DNA of 64,000 nucleotides from an uncultured Eubacteriales bacterium (GTDB lineage: Bacteria > Bacillota > Clostridia > Monoglobales > Monoglobaceae): the NCBI GenBank assembly GCA_900545865.1, contig URAN01000007.1, forward strand, positions 1-64,000, read 5' to 3'. Below the pieces are notes generated by a model. It was not told the origin of the DNA and did not search any database. It worked only from the letters and a program-made list of their open reading frames with translations. This document shows, in pieces, positions 25,822 through 35,750 of the stretch; position 1 is the first letter of the stretch; each line of letters begins with the position of its first letter. Both the position numbers and the translations under genes were made by a program.

Positions 25822-28005
25822 TTAAATAAATGACATTTGTTCTATGCCCTTGTCGGCATCCTTGATTGCCGAGCCTGCCGCCGGGATATTTCTCGGGCGG
25901 TATTTTTTCGGTTCGGCAAAGCCGCTGTCCTCAGCAAGACAAACACGGCTCACCACCGCATTCCTGCGCAAAGTCATAACGGCAACGCCCTGTGTTGACC
26001 TTGTGGTCTTAAGCGGAATTTTTTCTGTATTTACACACAAAACTTTTTCCGCCGAGCTTATAAGCATAATATCCGTATCTTCTGTCAGACAGAACATTCC
26101 GACCGTCGGTGACTTGTCGCTGTATGCGCCTTTAAGGCATCGTCGGTTCGACTTGGTTGCATATGACGCAAGTGGAACTTTTGCACACTTTCCGTTCTCA
26201 AAACAGAACAACAGCACCGCGCTGTAATCCCCCGGCAGAACCATACCTATAATATCCTCTTTTTCTTCCATCCCGACAAGGTTCGGAATAAACTCGCCGA
26301 GCTGACTCGCCTTTCCGTCCGGAATGTCATTTATCTTCATCTTATATGCGCTGCATCCGCCAAAGAATATTACCTCGCCCGCATTTGATGTTTCGACCTC
26401 CTCGATTATGCAGTCATCCTCTTTGAGCTTTTGCTCACCGCTTGTTCTCAGCGCGGTCAGCGAAATCTTTTTGATATATCCCTCTGCCGTGCGGAAAAGT
26501 TTAACTTGATAATCGGGTATTTCCTCCTCGGTATTGACATCCGTCATAACGTCCGCCGCCGAAACAATTGTTGTGCGCCTGTCCGTTCCGTATTTCTTGC
26601 TTACCTCTTTTAACTGTTTTTCTATTATCTTATTTATCTTTGTCTTACTCGCCAAAGTCGCGCGCAAATCATCAATCTCTTTTATAAGCTCGTCTATCTC
26701 TTTTGTCCGCTTTAAGATATATTCTTTGTTCAAGTTACGCAGCTTTATCTCGGCGACATATTCCGCCTGAATCTGTGTTATATCAAAGCCTTTCATAAGG
26801 TTCGGTACGACCTGTGCGTCCTCTTCCGTTTCGCGGACAATCTTTATCGCCTTGTCAATATCGAGTAAAATCTTTTCGAGCCCCTGAAGAAGGTGCAGCT
26901 TATCGCTCTTTTTATCAATATCATATGCGATTCCGCGTTCGACGCAGCGGCGGCGGAATCTCAGCCATTCGCAAAGAATGTCATTCACACCGAGAACGAG
27001 TGGCGAACCCTCGACAAGAATATTAAAGTTACAGCCGAAGCTGTCCTCGAGCGGTGTCGATTTAAACAGCCTTGCCATAAGTTTTTCGGGGTCTGCACCA
27101 CGCTTTAAATCTATGGTGAGTTTGAGTCCGTGAAGGTCGGTTTCATCTCGAATATCCGAAATTTCTTTAATCTTGCCGCCTTTAACCAAATCGACTATTT
27201 TTTCTATAATAGCCTCGACTGATGCGGTATACGGAATCTCTTTTATCTCGATACACTTATTCTTTTTGTCATACTCATACTTTGCGCGAACCTTAAAGCT
27301 GCCGCGGCCGGTTTTGTATATCTCGCGCATTTCATCCGGGTCATACAAAAGCTCACCTCCGCCCGGAAAATCGGGCGCGGGCATTATATCCGACAAATCG
27401 GCATCGGGATTTTTCATCACGGCGATTGTCGCATCACAGAGTTCACGCAGGTTAAAGCTGCATATATTCGATGCCATTCCGACCGCAATACCCTGATTCG
27501 GGTTCGCAAGGATGTTCGGAAAGGTTGTCGGCAAAAGCGTCGGTTCTTTGAGCGTTCCGTCATAGTTATCGGCAAAATCTATCGTGTTTTTATCCATATC
27601 ACGGAATATCTCGGCACATACCTTTGCAAGTCTCGCCTCGGTGTAACGTGCGGCGGCGTATGCCATATCCCTTGAATACTGACGGCCGAAGTTACCCTTT
27701 GAATCAACGAGCGGAACGAGCAATGAGCCATTGCCCTCGGTCAGTCTGACCATCGTTTCGTATATTGCCTGGTCACCGTGAGGGTTTAGCTTCATCGTTT
27801 GTCCGACAATGTTCGCCGACTTGGTTCTGTTGCCGGTCAGCAAGCCCATTTTATACATGGTATAAAGCAGCTTTCTGTGCGACGGCTTAAACCCGTCTAT
27901 CTCAGGGATAGCACGGGATATTATAACGCTCATCGCATATGGCATATAGTTTTTTTCCAATGTTTCGGTAATTATTTGATTTTCGATAATCGGTTTTTTT
28001 GGCAT
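25822..28005 (-). CDS. Divergent type IIA topoisomerase subunit A (ParC/GyrA-like)
   Basis: 727 aa. The DNA breakage-reunion domain has the catalytic Tyr121 in AARYTEAR and the helix-turn-helix segment NPHGDQAIYETMVRL. The residue matching the quinolone-binding Ser (GyrA Ser83) is Gln79, and the matching acidic residue is Glu83. A coiled coil (about 380-480) and a short beta-propeller-like C-terminus follow; no GyrA box (QRRGGKG) is visible. It lies 28 nt after the B subunit and is presumed to be its partner. Whether it acts as topoisomerase IV cannot be told from sequence. Confidence 0.85.
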   Translation of the reverse strand: MPKKPIIENQIITETLEKNYMPYAMSVIISRAIPEIDGFKPSHRKLLYTMYKMGLLTGNRTKSANIVGQTMKLNPHGDQAIYETMVRLTEGNGSLLVPLVDSKGNFGRQYSRDMAYAAARYTEARLAKVCAEIFRDMDKNTIDFADNYDGTLKEPTLLPTTFPNILANPNQGIAVGMASNICSFNLRELCDATIAVMKNPDADLSDIMPAPDFPGGGELLYDPDEMREIYKTGRGSFKVRAKYEYDKKNKCIEIKEIPYTASVEAIIEKIVDLVKGGKIKEISDIRDETDLHGLKLTIDLKRGADPEKLMARLFKSTPLEDSFGCNFNILVEGSPLVLGVNDILCEWLRFRRRCVERGIAYDIDKKSDKLHLLQGLEKILLDIDKAIKIVRETEEDAQVVPNLMKGFDITQIQAEYVAEIKLRNLNKEYILKRTKEIDELIKEIDDLRATLASKTKINKIIEKQLKEVSKKYGTDRRTTIVSAADVMTDVNTEEEIPDYQVKLFRTAEGYIKKISLTALRTSGEQKLKEDDCIIEEVETSNAGEVIFFGGCSAYKMKINDIPDGKASQLGEFIPNLVGMEEKEDIIGMVLPGDYSAVLLFCFENGKCAKVPLASYATKSNRRCLKGAYSDKSPTVGMFCLTEDTDIMLISSAEKVLCVNTEKIPLKTTRSTQGVAVMTLRRNAVVSRVCLAEDSGFAEPKKYRPRNIPAAGSAIKDADKGIEQMSFI

Positions 28006-28033
28006 TTGAAACTCTCCTATTAATTAAAACAAC

Positions 28034-30007
28034 TCACGATACGTCCGTCAGATCTATAAACTTATAACCCTCTGTAGCGATAAAATCCTTTCTTCCCGAC
28101 AGGTTATCACCGAGCAAAAGGTCAAACATTTGCTGTGTTTTCTCTGCCTCATCGGGCGTAACTTTGATAAGTCTGCGCGTTTCGGGATTCATCGTTGTTT
28201 CCCACATCATATCGGGCTGGTTCTCACCCAGACCTTTGCTGCGCTGAATGATATACTTTTTGCCGTCAAGCTTTTGTGTTATTGCCGCCTTTTCGTTCTC
28301 ATCAAACGCAAAATAGCTCTTGTCTTTATATGAAATCTCATAAAGCGGAGATTCCGCAATATAGACATATCCTTTTTCGATAAGGCTCGGCGTAAGGCGA
28401 TATATCATCGTCAGGACAAGCGTTCGTATCTGATAGCCGTCAACATCGGCATCGGTACATATGATAATCTTGTTCCACCGCAGGTTATTTATATCGAACG
28501 AATTCAATTCTTTGTTATGCTTGGTCGAAATCTCAACGCCGCAGCCCAAAACCTTCATCAGGTCAACAATAACGTCGCTTTTGAATATCTTGTCGTATTC
28601 GGCTTTGAGACAGTTCAAAATCTTTCCGCGGATAGGCATAATTGCCTGGAACTCGCCGTCACGGCCGAGCTTACACGCGCCCAGCGCCGAATCACCCTCG
28701 ACAATATATAATTCGCGGCGTTCGGTGTCACGGCTGCGGCAATCAACAAACTTTTTGACGCGGTTTGTTATGTCTATGTTTCCGCCGAGCTTTTTCTTAA
28801 CATTTATTCTGGTTCGCTCGGCGCTTTCGCGGCTGCGCTTGTTGACAAGAACCTGACCGCAAAGCTTTTCAGCGTCCATTTTATTCTCGATAAAATATAC
28901 GCCGAGCTGTTCGCGCAAAAACTCTGTCATCGCGTCTTGGATGAACTTATTGGTAATAGCCTTTTTCGTCTGGTTCTCATAGCTCGTCATCGTTGACAGA
29001 GAATTGCTGACGAGCAAAAGGCTGTCGGCAACATCCGCAAACTGTATCTTGCTTTCGTTTTTGGTATACTTTCCGTTTTGCTTTAAATATTGGTCAATCG
29101 CATAGACAAAGGCATTTCTGACCGCCTTGTCGGGTGCACCGCCGTGTTCCAAAAAGCTTGAATTATGATAATATTCAATCTGATGATTTTCGTTATTAAA
29201 ACAAAACGCAAAGCTCATCTTGACCTTATACTCTTTGAGGTCGGCGCGGTCGCGGCCTTTTCTCTCTGCCTCAATATAATGAACCGCCGTCATTTCTTTT
29301 CCGTCCGACAGCTCTTTTACATAATCGACTATGCCGTTTTCGTAAAAATATTCCGTTTCTTCGAATTGTCCTTTTGAAACCTCGTTTTTAAAGATAAACT
29401 TAACGCCCGAATTTACAACCGCCTGACGCTTTAATACCGAATGATAATTTTCAACGGGTATATCTATGCTTGTAAAAACTTTCAAGTCGGGCTTCCAATG
29501 AATTTTTGTCCCGGTATGTCTGTGGCGAAACTCGGTTTTTCCCAATCCGCCGACATTTTTTCCGTGTTCGAAATGCAGGTTAAATTTAAATCCGTCACGC
29601 AGGATTTCGACATCCATATATTCCGAACTGTACTGTGTCGCACAAGCGCCCAATCCATTCAGACCGAGCGAATATTCATAATCGCCGCCGTCATTGTTAT
29701 TATACTTTCCGCCGGCATAAAGCTCACAGAATACGAGTTCCCAATTATAACGTTTTTCCTTTTCGTTATAGTCAACGGGAATACCCCTGCCGAAGTCCTC
29801 GACCTCGATTGACATATCGGCATATCTCGTCACGGTTATCGTGCTGCCGAATCCCTCTCTTGCCTCATCTATTGAATTTGACAGTATCTCGAACATCGAA
29901 TGTTCACAGCCCTCAACGCCGTCAGAGCCGAATATTACCGCCGGGCGCTTTCGCACACGGTCAGCCCCTTTTAATGCCGAAATACTTGAATTATCATATT
30001 TTTTCAC
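28034..30007 (-). CDS. Divergent type IIA topoisomerase subunit B (ParE/GyrB-like)
   Basis: 657 aa. The GHKL ATPase domain is present but divergent: the canonical RKRPGMYIGS is RKRPAVIFGS, followed by EILSNSIDEAREGF and DFGRGIPVDY. The TOPRIM motifs EGDSALGACKLGRDGEFQ and DADVDGYQIRTLVLTM are intact, with QRSKGLGENQPDMMWETTM near the C-terminus. A GUG start (30007) follows GGAGG at about 13 nt. It is clearly a paralogue of the gyrB at 6307-8343 and forms an operon with the A subunit. Confidence 0.87.
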   Translation of the reverse strand: MKKYDNSSISALKGADRVRKRPAVIFGSDGVEGCEHSMFEILSNSIDEAREGFGSTITVTRYADMSIEVEDFGRGIPVDYNEKEKRYNWELVFCELYAGGKYNNNDGGDYEYSLGLNGLGACATQYSSEYMDVEILRDGFKFNLHFEHGKNVGGLGKTEFRHRHTGTKIHWKPDLKVFTSIDIPVENYHSVLKRQAVVNSGVKFIFKNEVSKGQFEETEYFYENGIVDYVKELSDGKEMTAVHYIEAERKGRDRADLKEYKVKMSFAFCFNNENHQIEYYHNSSFLEHGGAPDKAVRNAFVYAIDQYLKQNGKYTKNESKIQFADVADSLLLVSNSLSTMTSYENQTKKAITNKFIQDAMTEFLREQLGVYFIENKMDAEKLCGQVLVNKRSRESAERTRINVKKKLGGNIDITNRVKKFVDCRSRDTERRELYIVEGDSALGACKLGRDGEFQAIMPIRGKILNCLKAEYDKIFKSDVIVDLMKVLGCGVEISTKHNKELNSFDINNLRWNKIIICTDADVDGYQIRTLVLTMIYRLTPSLIEKGYVYIAESPLYEISYKDKSYFAFDENEKAAITQKLDGKKYIIQRSKGLGENQPDMMWETTMNPETRRLIKVTPDEAEKTQQMFDLLLGDNLSGRKDFIATEGYKFIDLTDVS

Positions 30008-30081
30008 TTTATATCCCGTACCTCCGATTAATTCGATTTAAGAAATATAGCTAACCTTTTTGCACTTTATGTGCAATTCTT

Positions 30082-32448
30082 TTATTCGCTCAAAGACGGT
30101 GCGCGCGTTGAAGCCGCGCCGCCCGATGTTCCGCCGCCGGACGAGGTTCCCGATGAAGAACCTCCCGATGTTCCGTTTGCACCGTCCGAGCCTGATGTTC
30201 CGCCGCCCTGGGTCCTGCTTCCCGACAGCGTGCCGCCGTTCGATCGGCCGGTTGACGCTCCCGAATCTTCATCGGAATCATCGGCCGATGACTGTGACCT
30301 CGATGAATTTGATGACGTACCCGATGAGCTTCTCTCCGAGGATGAACCGCTGTCTGACGAATCTCTCTTTTTGTCCGATTCGCCGCTCACCGCCGAACCT
30401 GTATGCTTTCCGCTGCAATACCCCGGCAGGTTATCTTTATCACAATAATATGTCAATGACGGACAGCTTGACGTTGCCCTCATACCCGTATACGCACAAT
30501 ATCCTATTCTTGTAACGCTTGACGGCTGTTGCAGATCCTTTGAGCTGCTTACCGTTCTCTGAACCTTATTCATTATACTTGTGAACACGGGTATACACGG
30601 ATTTGACGAAATATTAATCTCTTTCGGTATATCATATCCGTACCATATCGCCGCAACGTATTCGGGCGTATAGCCTATGAACCATCTGTCCTTATTATCG
30701 GATGTTGTACCCGTTTTGCCCGCCGTATACGCCGCGCCCGATATTGACGCTCCGCGTCCCGTGCCGCTTTCGACAACCTCTTTTAACATCTGTGTCATAA
30801 TGTATGCGGTAGATTCTTTAAGAATCGGATTGCCCGAACGCTCTGATGTCAAAATCACATTTCCGTCCTTGTCCGTTACCTGTGTATAGGTATAGGGTTT
30901 ATAATAAAAACCTCCGTTGGCAAAAGCCGCATAAGCCGCCGCCATATCGACCGTTGTTGCACCATCGGTCAAACCGCCGAGGGCGAGCTGTGACAGACCG
31001 ACATCGGTATAAATCTTGCCGTCAACATCACGGCTTTTAACCAAAGTTGTCAGTCCGAATTTTTCGCTCAAAAACTCAAAGCTCTTTTCGGGACCCATCT
31101 TATTTATAATCTCGACCGGGGTCGTGTTAAGCGACTTTCTGAGCGCGGTTCGCGCATCGACCATTCCGCGATAGCTGTAATCATAGTTTCTCGGAACCCA
31201 GCCGTTATACGAGGTCGCCTTATCGTTAAACACCGACCCCGGGTATATTGTCTTTGTTTCTATTCCGGGGGCATACGCCGCAATAGGCTTTATTGTCGAG
31301 CCCGGCTGTCTCGGGCTTTGCGAAGCGCGGTTGAGCGTAAGGCTCGCCGTCTTTTCGCCGATTCCGCCCGCGATACCGACTATCTGACCTGTTTTTACAT
31401 CAATTACGGTGATTGCCGACTGCATACCCTTACCCGTGAAATTCTTTTCGGATTTATAAAAATCCTCTACTATTTTTTGAATCTCGGGATTATACGCCGC
31501 CTCGATTTTAACGCCGCCCGAATATACTATTTTATTGGCAAGCGTTTTTGAATATCCTGCCGCCTGAAGGTCGCGCGTAACATCACTTATTACCTGGTCA
31601 ACAAAATACGAATTGGTTTTTGCTGTTTTTTCGTTTTCGGAAGAATGATCCGAAACAGCAAGCTTTTCAACCGATGCCGTGCTGTATTCCTCCTCACTTA
31701 TATAGCCGAGTTCAAGCATCTTGCCGAGGACAAGCATCTGTCTTTCTTTGTTCTTTTCGGGGTTCTCTATCGGGTCAAAAGCCGCAGGGTTTTGTGTAAT
31801 CCCGGCAATAGACGCACATTCCGCAAGGTCGAGTTGCGACACGTCCTTTCCGAAATAAGTCTTTGCGGCGGTACTTACGCCGTTACAGCCGTGCGACAGA
31901 TATATACAATTTAAGTACAACTCTAAAATCTGTGTTTTGTCAAGCTTTTTTTCAAGGGCGACCGCTCTTGAAATTTCGCGCACCTTTCTTGTCGGGGTCT
32001 GGTCATCCTCACCCGTCACGTTTTTGATGAGCTGTTGAGTTATGGTACTTCCGCCCAGAGATATGCCGCTCTTGCCCGTAATCTTATTCTTTATCCAGGT
32101 AAGAGTTGCCTTTGCCGTTCTCGGAAGGTCATAACCCTTGTGTTCCATAAACCTCTCGTCCTCGATTGAAATAACCGCTTTTTGAAGGTTCTCGGGAATA
32201 TTTTGTATACTCACCCACTCGCGGTTTTCCGCCGAATTTATTTTCTGAAGCTCAACCTCTTGGTTGGTTTTCGAATCCTTATATACGATTGTTGAGTTTT
32301 GATTAAGCGTAAGGCTGTCAACATCGATTTCATCGACATTGCCCCAATAGCCGAAAATTGCTCCGCCAACCGCAACCCCAACCGCAATCGCAAACAAGCA
32401 TAATGTAATCAAAAAAATTTTAATAAACTTTCCTATATAATGTTTCAT
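30082..32448 (-). CDS. Class A penicillin-binding protein (PBP1A type)
   Basis: About 788 aa bifunctional peptidoglycan synthase. Start ATG at 32448 (GAGGTG, 8 nt). An N-terminal transmembrane helix (residues about 8-32) is followed by the GT51 glycosyltransferase domain (EDERFMEHKGYD, GGSTITQQLIKN) and the transpeptidase with SxxK (PGSTIKP), SLNTTP and KTGTT motifs. The last ~110 residues are a low-complexity Ser/Gly/Thr tail, typical of extracellular linkers. It assembles the wall outside the membrane. Confidence 0.94.
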   Translation of the reverse strand: MKHYIGKFIKIFLITLCLFAIAVGVAVGGAIFGYWGNVDEIDVDSLTLNQNSTIVYKDSKTNQEVELQKINSAENREWVSIQNIPENLQKAVISIEDERFMEHKGYDLPRTAKATLTWIKNKITGKSGISLGGSTITQQLIKNVTGEDDQTPTRKVREISRAVALEKKLDKTQILELYLNCIYLSHGCNGVSTAAKTYFGKDVSQLDLAECASIAGITQNPAAFDPIENPEKNKERQMLVLGKMLELGYISEEEYSTASVEKLAVSDHSSENEKTAKTNSYFVDQVISDVTRDLQAAGYSKTLANKIVYSGGVKIEAAYNPEIQKIVEDFYKSEKNFTGKGMQSAITVIDVKTGQIVGIAGGIGEKTASLTLNRASQSPRQPGSTIKPIAAYAPGIETKTIYPGSVFNDKATSYNGWVPRNYDYSYRGMVDARTALRKSLNTTPVEIINKMGPEKSFEFLSEKFGLTTLVKSRDVDGKIYTDVGLSQLALGGLTDGATTVDMAAAYAAFANGGFYYKPYTYTQVTDKDGNVILTSERSGNPILKESTAYIMTQMLKEVVESGTGRGASISGAAYTAGKTGTTSDNKDRWFIGYTPEYVAAIWYGYDIPKEINISSNPCIPVFTSIMNKVQRTVSSSKDLQQPSSVTRIGYCAYTGMRATSSCPSLTYYCDKDNLPGYCSGKHTGSAVSGESDKKRDSSDSGSSSERSSSGTSSNSSRSQSSADDSDEDSGASTGRSNGGTLSGSRTQGGGTSGSDGANGTSGGSSSGTSSGGGTSGGAASTRAPSLSE

Positions 32449-32670
32449 AGATACACCTCTTCGGTAATTTATTACGGATACATAACCGCCTTTTATATGC
32501 ATTTATACTCTATTATATTATAGACTAAAAATGCGTGTATGAAAAGACCAATATATGTTAATAATACATTAAATTAGTGTTACAACGAAAGCATCAACAC
32601 AATATATTGAGTAAAAATTGGTTAAAAAGCACAAAATATATTAAAAATATAAATGAGAGGGCGAAAATTT

Positions 32671-33063
32671 ATGACAGAAAGAGTTTTAAAGAACATAATG
32701 GCGGGCGTATGCGTATTTTTGACGGTTGTTATCGCGGCATATGTTTTATACGGCTATATACGCCAAGGCGGCGAACACGGCACCGCCGAACCGACCGCAG
32801 AGACCGCCGCCGATGTCAGAGCCGCAAGCGACTCAAAATCCGATGACAACGCCGCCGTCTCCGACAGCGGCGGATACATCGCGCGGATAAATGACAACGC
32901 ACTTGCCATTTACGCCGTCAAAGACGGCAGAGAAGAGTTTTTGTACAACCTCAAGGTCAGACTTGAGGATATATCCGATGCCGAAAAGCAAAATCTTACC
33001 GCCGGTATACGTCTTTCGAACAAAAAGGCTCTTGCCTCGTTCGAGGAGGATTTTACAAGCTGA
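32671..33063 (+). CDS. BofC C-terminal-like membrane-anchored protein
   Basis: About 130 aa from the ATG at 32671 (GAGGG, 9 nt). A signal-anchor helix (MAGVCVFLTVVIAAYVLYGYI) is followed by an acidic Ala/Thr/Asp linker and a C-terminal domain of about 60 residues (YIARINDNALAIYAVKDG, ending FEEDFTS). This resembles the BofC C-terminal family of Clostridia; in Bacillus BofC regulates SpoIVB in the sporulation sigma-K checkpoint. Identification is by recalled similarity and is moderate. It stands alone on the plus strand, convergent with the SLH glycosidase. Confidence 0.6.
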   Translation: MTERVLKNIMAGVCVFLTVVIAAYVLYGYIRQGGEHGTAEPTAETAADVRAASDSKSDDNAAVSDSGGYIARINDNALAIYAVKDGREEFLYNLKVRLEDISDAEKQNLTAGIRLSNKKALASFEEDFTS

Positions 33064-33073
33064 GCATATATTC

Positions 33074-33120
33074 AAAATGAGCATTGCAACGCTGTGCAAT
33101 GCTCATTTGGGTTTTTACAT
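33074..33120. terminator. Terminator between the BofC-like and SLH glycosidase genes
   Basis: Stem AAATGAGCATTGCA / TGCAATGCTCATTT followed by a short T run, serving the convergent genes. Confidence 0.8.
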
Positions 33121-35700
33121 ACCGAATATGTTATAGACCATTTTTACCGCCTCGGCACGAGATACACTTTTGAACGGTTTCAGCGTTCCGTCGGGATAAC
33201 CGCTCATTATTCCCTGTGCAACGGCTGTTTTCATACTCTCCTCTGCCCAAAACGGAATCTCATCGGCATCAGCCGCCGTAATCGGCTCGGAATACAGTCC
33301 CGCCGGCAAAAGTCTGTTGAGCGAAATCGCAAATTCCATTCTGTTTATGTCGGCATTGGGATTGAACGCCGTTCCGAACTGACCGAGCTGCCCTTTCATA
33401 AGACCGAGCGAATATACCGCCTTTACGTTATTTTCCGCCCACCACGGAATATCCGCGTTATCCGTAAACGGCAGGTTCACGTCCGCATACTCATCGGCAT
33501 TGATTCCGAGATAGTTTGTCATCATTATTGCAAATTCAACCCTTTTCATACTTCTGTCGGGGTTAAAAAGAATTACATTATCATCTTCAAGACTGCCTTT
33601 GACAACTCCGCACTTTGTCAGATAAGATATATAATCACGTGCCCAATGTGTGATTGTGTCCTCAAACGTGTTTCTGACAGACGAAAGCCTTCCGCTGTCG
33701 AATATCCTAAACGCGCTGCGCCCGTCCTTTTCAACAGCAACGCATATCCGATGATAGCTTTCATCGGCAGGATTATATGTTACCGTTCCGTCTTTGAATT
33801 CAAAATCAACCGCTTTTGCGTCAACGCTGACCTTTACATCATCCTTTTGAACGCCTTCAAACTCAATCCTTGCATTGAGGCTGTTTGAATTTATACCGCC
33901 GCTGATTTTGGGATATGTATCGTGTGAACCCGAATTGCTGCCGCTGAGGACAACGGGTATTTCAACCGAACATATACCGGCATTAACCGCAAGAGTACCC
34001 TTTGCGCCTTCATTGTCCGCCGCGACAAATGTTCCGTTTTGGTCAAGTGTGCCGATTGATGCGCCGTCACTTACCAACGTCCACTTATAACACGAGTTAT
34101 CCGAAATCAATTCGTGTCCGTCCCACGAACTTTTCGCTGTAAGATTCACTTTTGTTCCCGGCTCAATCGCCAGCTCTTTTATCTCATAGCCATAGTCCGC
34201 ATCATAAAGCTTTATATAATCGGGTGTGGTAACAGATGTCACCGCCGCTTCGCCGACCGCTTCACCGCTCTTTGCCGACACATACACATCGCCGTTGCCG
34301 TGAACGGTCAAATATCCGTTTTCGTCAACATAGGACGATTTTCCGCTGCCGTCCGGGGTTTGAGCGTCATATTCTATGCTGTATTCAATGTCGCTCGGCA
34401 CTGCCGTTTGTGCATATGAGCTGTCACGTGCGCCGCTGACCGCAACCGTCACCGAACCTCCCGACAGCATATAACTTCCGCCGTTTAACATTGTCAGCTC
34501 AAACGGTATTCCGTTCGGGTACGGCTTGGTTAAAAACAAAAAGTTTGCACAGGCACGCAAAGCGCCGTCAGACGGTGAGTTTACCGTCTTAAAACCGTCA
34601 CTGTCGGGTTCGGATATTGCAAAAGACGTTGAACCGCCGCCATCAAGGCTTATCGCCTCGACACAGCCGAGTTCCAAAAGCCGCCGCGCAACCGTTGACT
34701 TTCTTGCGCCATAGCTATACCCTCTTTGACGGCCGTCAAGAGTATAATATATTATACTTCCGTCAGCCTTGATTCCCACCGCCGAACGCGGCGCGGCGCT
34801 CTCGTCCTCATAGTCGAGCTGTCCGTTCGTAATCAGCTTGCCGCCGAGCGCGCCTATTGCATTTGCCGCGCTCTCCCACAGTTCTTCATTCTCTGATGCC
34901 ACTGTTGATATGGTGATTGTCTGACCTGTTTCAAGCCCCGAAAGCCTGCCTTTGAGTTCATCGGACGCATCCGCCGATACGCTCAATATCATCTTGCCCT
35001 CGGGGATTCCGTATGAACCGTCTGTAGCGTCTATACTCTCAACGGTTGCGGTAATTTCGCCGCCAATCTTTAAATCACCCGAAACATTCGCCAAGACAAC
35101 GTCCGTTCCCTTGCCGGGTGAATGTGTTTCCGAACCGAAATCACGGTTAAAGAGATAGAGCGCATACGGCTGGCGATATTTGTTTATACACTCAACGTCA
35201 AAACCGCTGCCGTTCGGCAGTGTAATTGTCGTGTGTATGGGAAAGGTTGCACAAAACGCCGTTCCGTCAGAACGAAATCCTATTCCCGGCATCCATGATG
35301 AATCCGCGGTGAAAATCCTGCCGTTTATCACGGTGTTGCTCATCGGGACACCCGTTTGAAACGAAAAGAAATCCGCATTCATACCGACCGCAGGGTTATA
35401 GCCCATATCGCGCAGAACGTCCGCCGCCTGCAAAACGGTGCGCTTTCCGTAAGCGCTCCAACCGTTCGCAACAATCGGGCGCACCACGCCGTTTGGCTTA
35501 TACTCTACATAATGCTCGGTCTGATGCCCGACGTCCGAATCGTTAAAAACATTCTTATGATAATCGGTATAAGGTGCAATCCTCTCTTGCTCGGCGGATA
35601 TATGCGTTCCCAAGACATCGGCGTATGCCGCCGATGTCAACACGCCGACAGCGGCGAATACCGCCGCTGTACGTTTTAATGCAATTTTAAATTCTGTCAT
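33115..35700 (-). CDS. SLH-anchored phosphodiester glycosidase family protein
   Basis: About 861 aa exported protein with a signal peptide (ALKRTAAVFAAVGVLTSAAYA). Residues about 60-380 form a NAGPA-like phosphodiester glycosidase domain, with GMNADFFSFQTGVPMSN and ISLDGGGSTSFAI as hallmarks. Ig-like/beta regions follow. The last ~180 residues hold three S-layer homology repeats (TLKPFKSVSRAEAVKMV at the end) that tether it to the secondary wall polymer. The start at 35700 is likely, but a UUG at 35709 is possible. It may remodel teichoic-acid-like or exopolysaccharide phosphodiesters. Confidence 0.88.
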   Translation of the reverse strand: MTEFKIALKRTAAVFAAVGVLTSAAYADVLGTHISAEQERIAPYTDYHKNVFNDSDVGHQTEHYVEYKPNGVVRPIVANGWSAYGKRTVLQAADVLRDMGYNPAVGMNADFFSFQTGVPMSNTVINGRIFTADSSWMPGIGFRSDGTAFCATFPIHTTITLPNGSGFDVECINKYRQPYALYLFNRDFGSETHSPGKGTDVVLANVSGDLKIGGEITATVESIDATDGSYGIPEGKMILSVSADASDELKGRLSGLETGQTITISTVASENEELWESAANAIGALGGKLITNGQLDYEDESAAPRSAVGIKADGSIIYYTLDGRQRGYSYGARKSTVARRLLELGCVEAISLDGGGSTSFAISEPDSDGFKTVNSPSDGALRACANFLFLTKPYPNGIPFELTMLNGGSYMLSGGSVTVAVSGARDSSYAQTAVPSDIEYSIEYDAQTPDGSGKSSYVDENGYLTVHGNGDVYVSAKSGEAVGEAAVTSVTTPDYIKLYDADYGYEIKELAIEPGTKVNLTAKSSWDGHELISDNSCYKWTLVSDGASIGTLDQNGTFVAADNEGAKGTLAVNAGICSVEIPVVLSGSNSGSHDTYPKISGGINSNSLNARIEFEGVQKDDVKVSVDAKAVDFEFKDGTVTYNPADESYHRICVAVEKDGRSAFRIFDSGRLSSVRNTFEDTITHWARDYISYLTKCGVVKGSLEDDNVILFNPDRSMKRVEFAIMMTNYLGINADEYADVNLPFTDNADIPWWAENNVKAVYSLGLMKGQLGQFGTAFNPNADINRMEFAISLNRLLPAGLYSEPITAADADEIPFWAEESMKTAVAQGIMSGYPDGTLKPFKSVSRAEAVKMVYNIFGM

Positions 35701-35750
35701 AATATACAATCGTTCCTTTCATTGCGTTTGCAAAATACATAAACGCCGTC

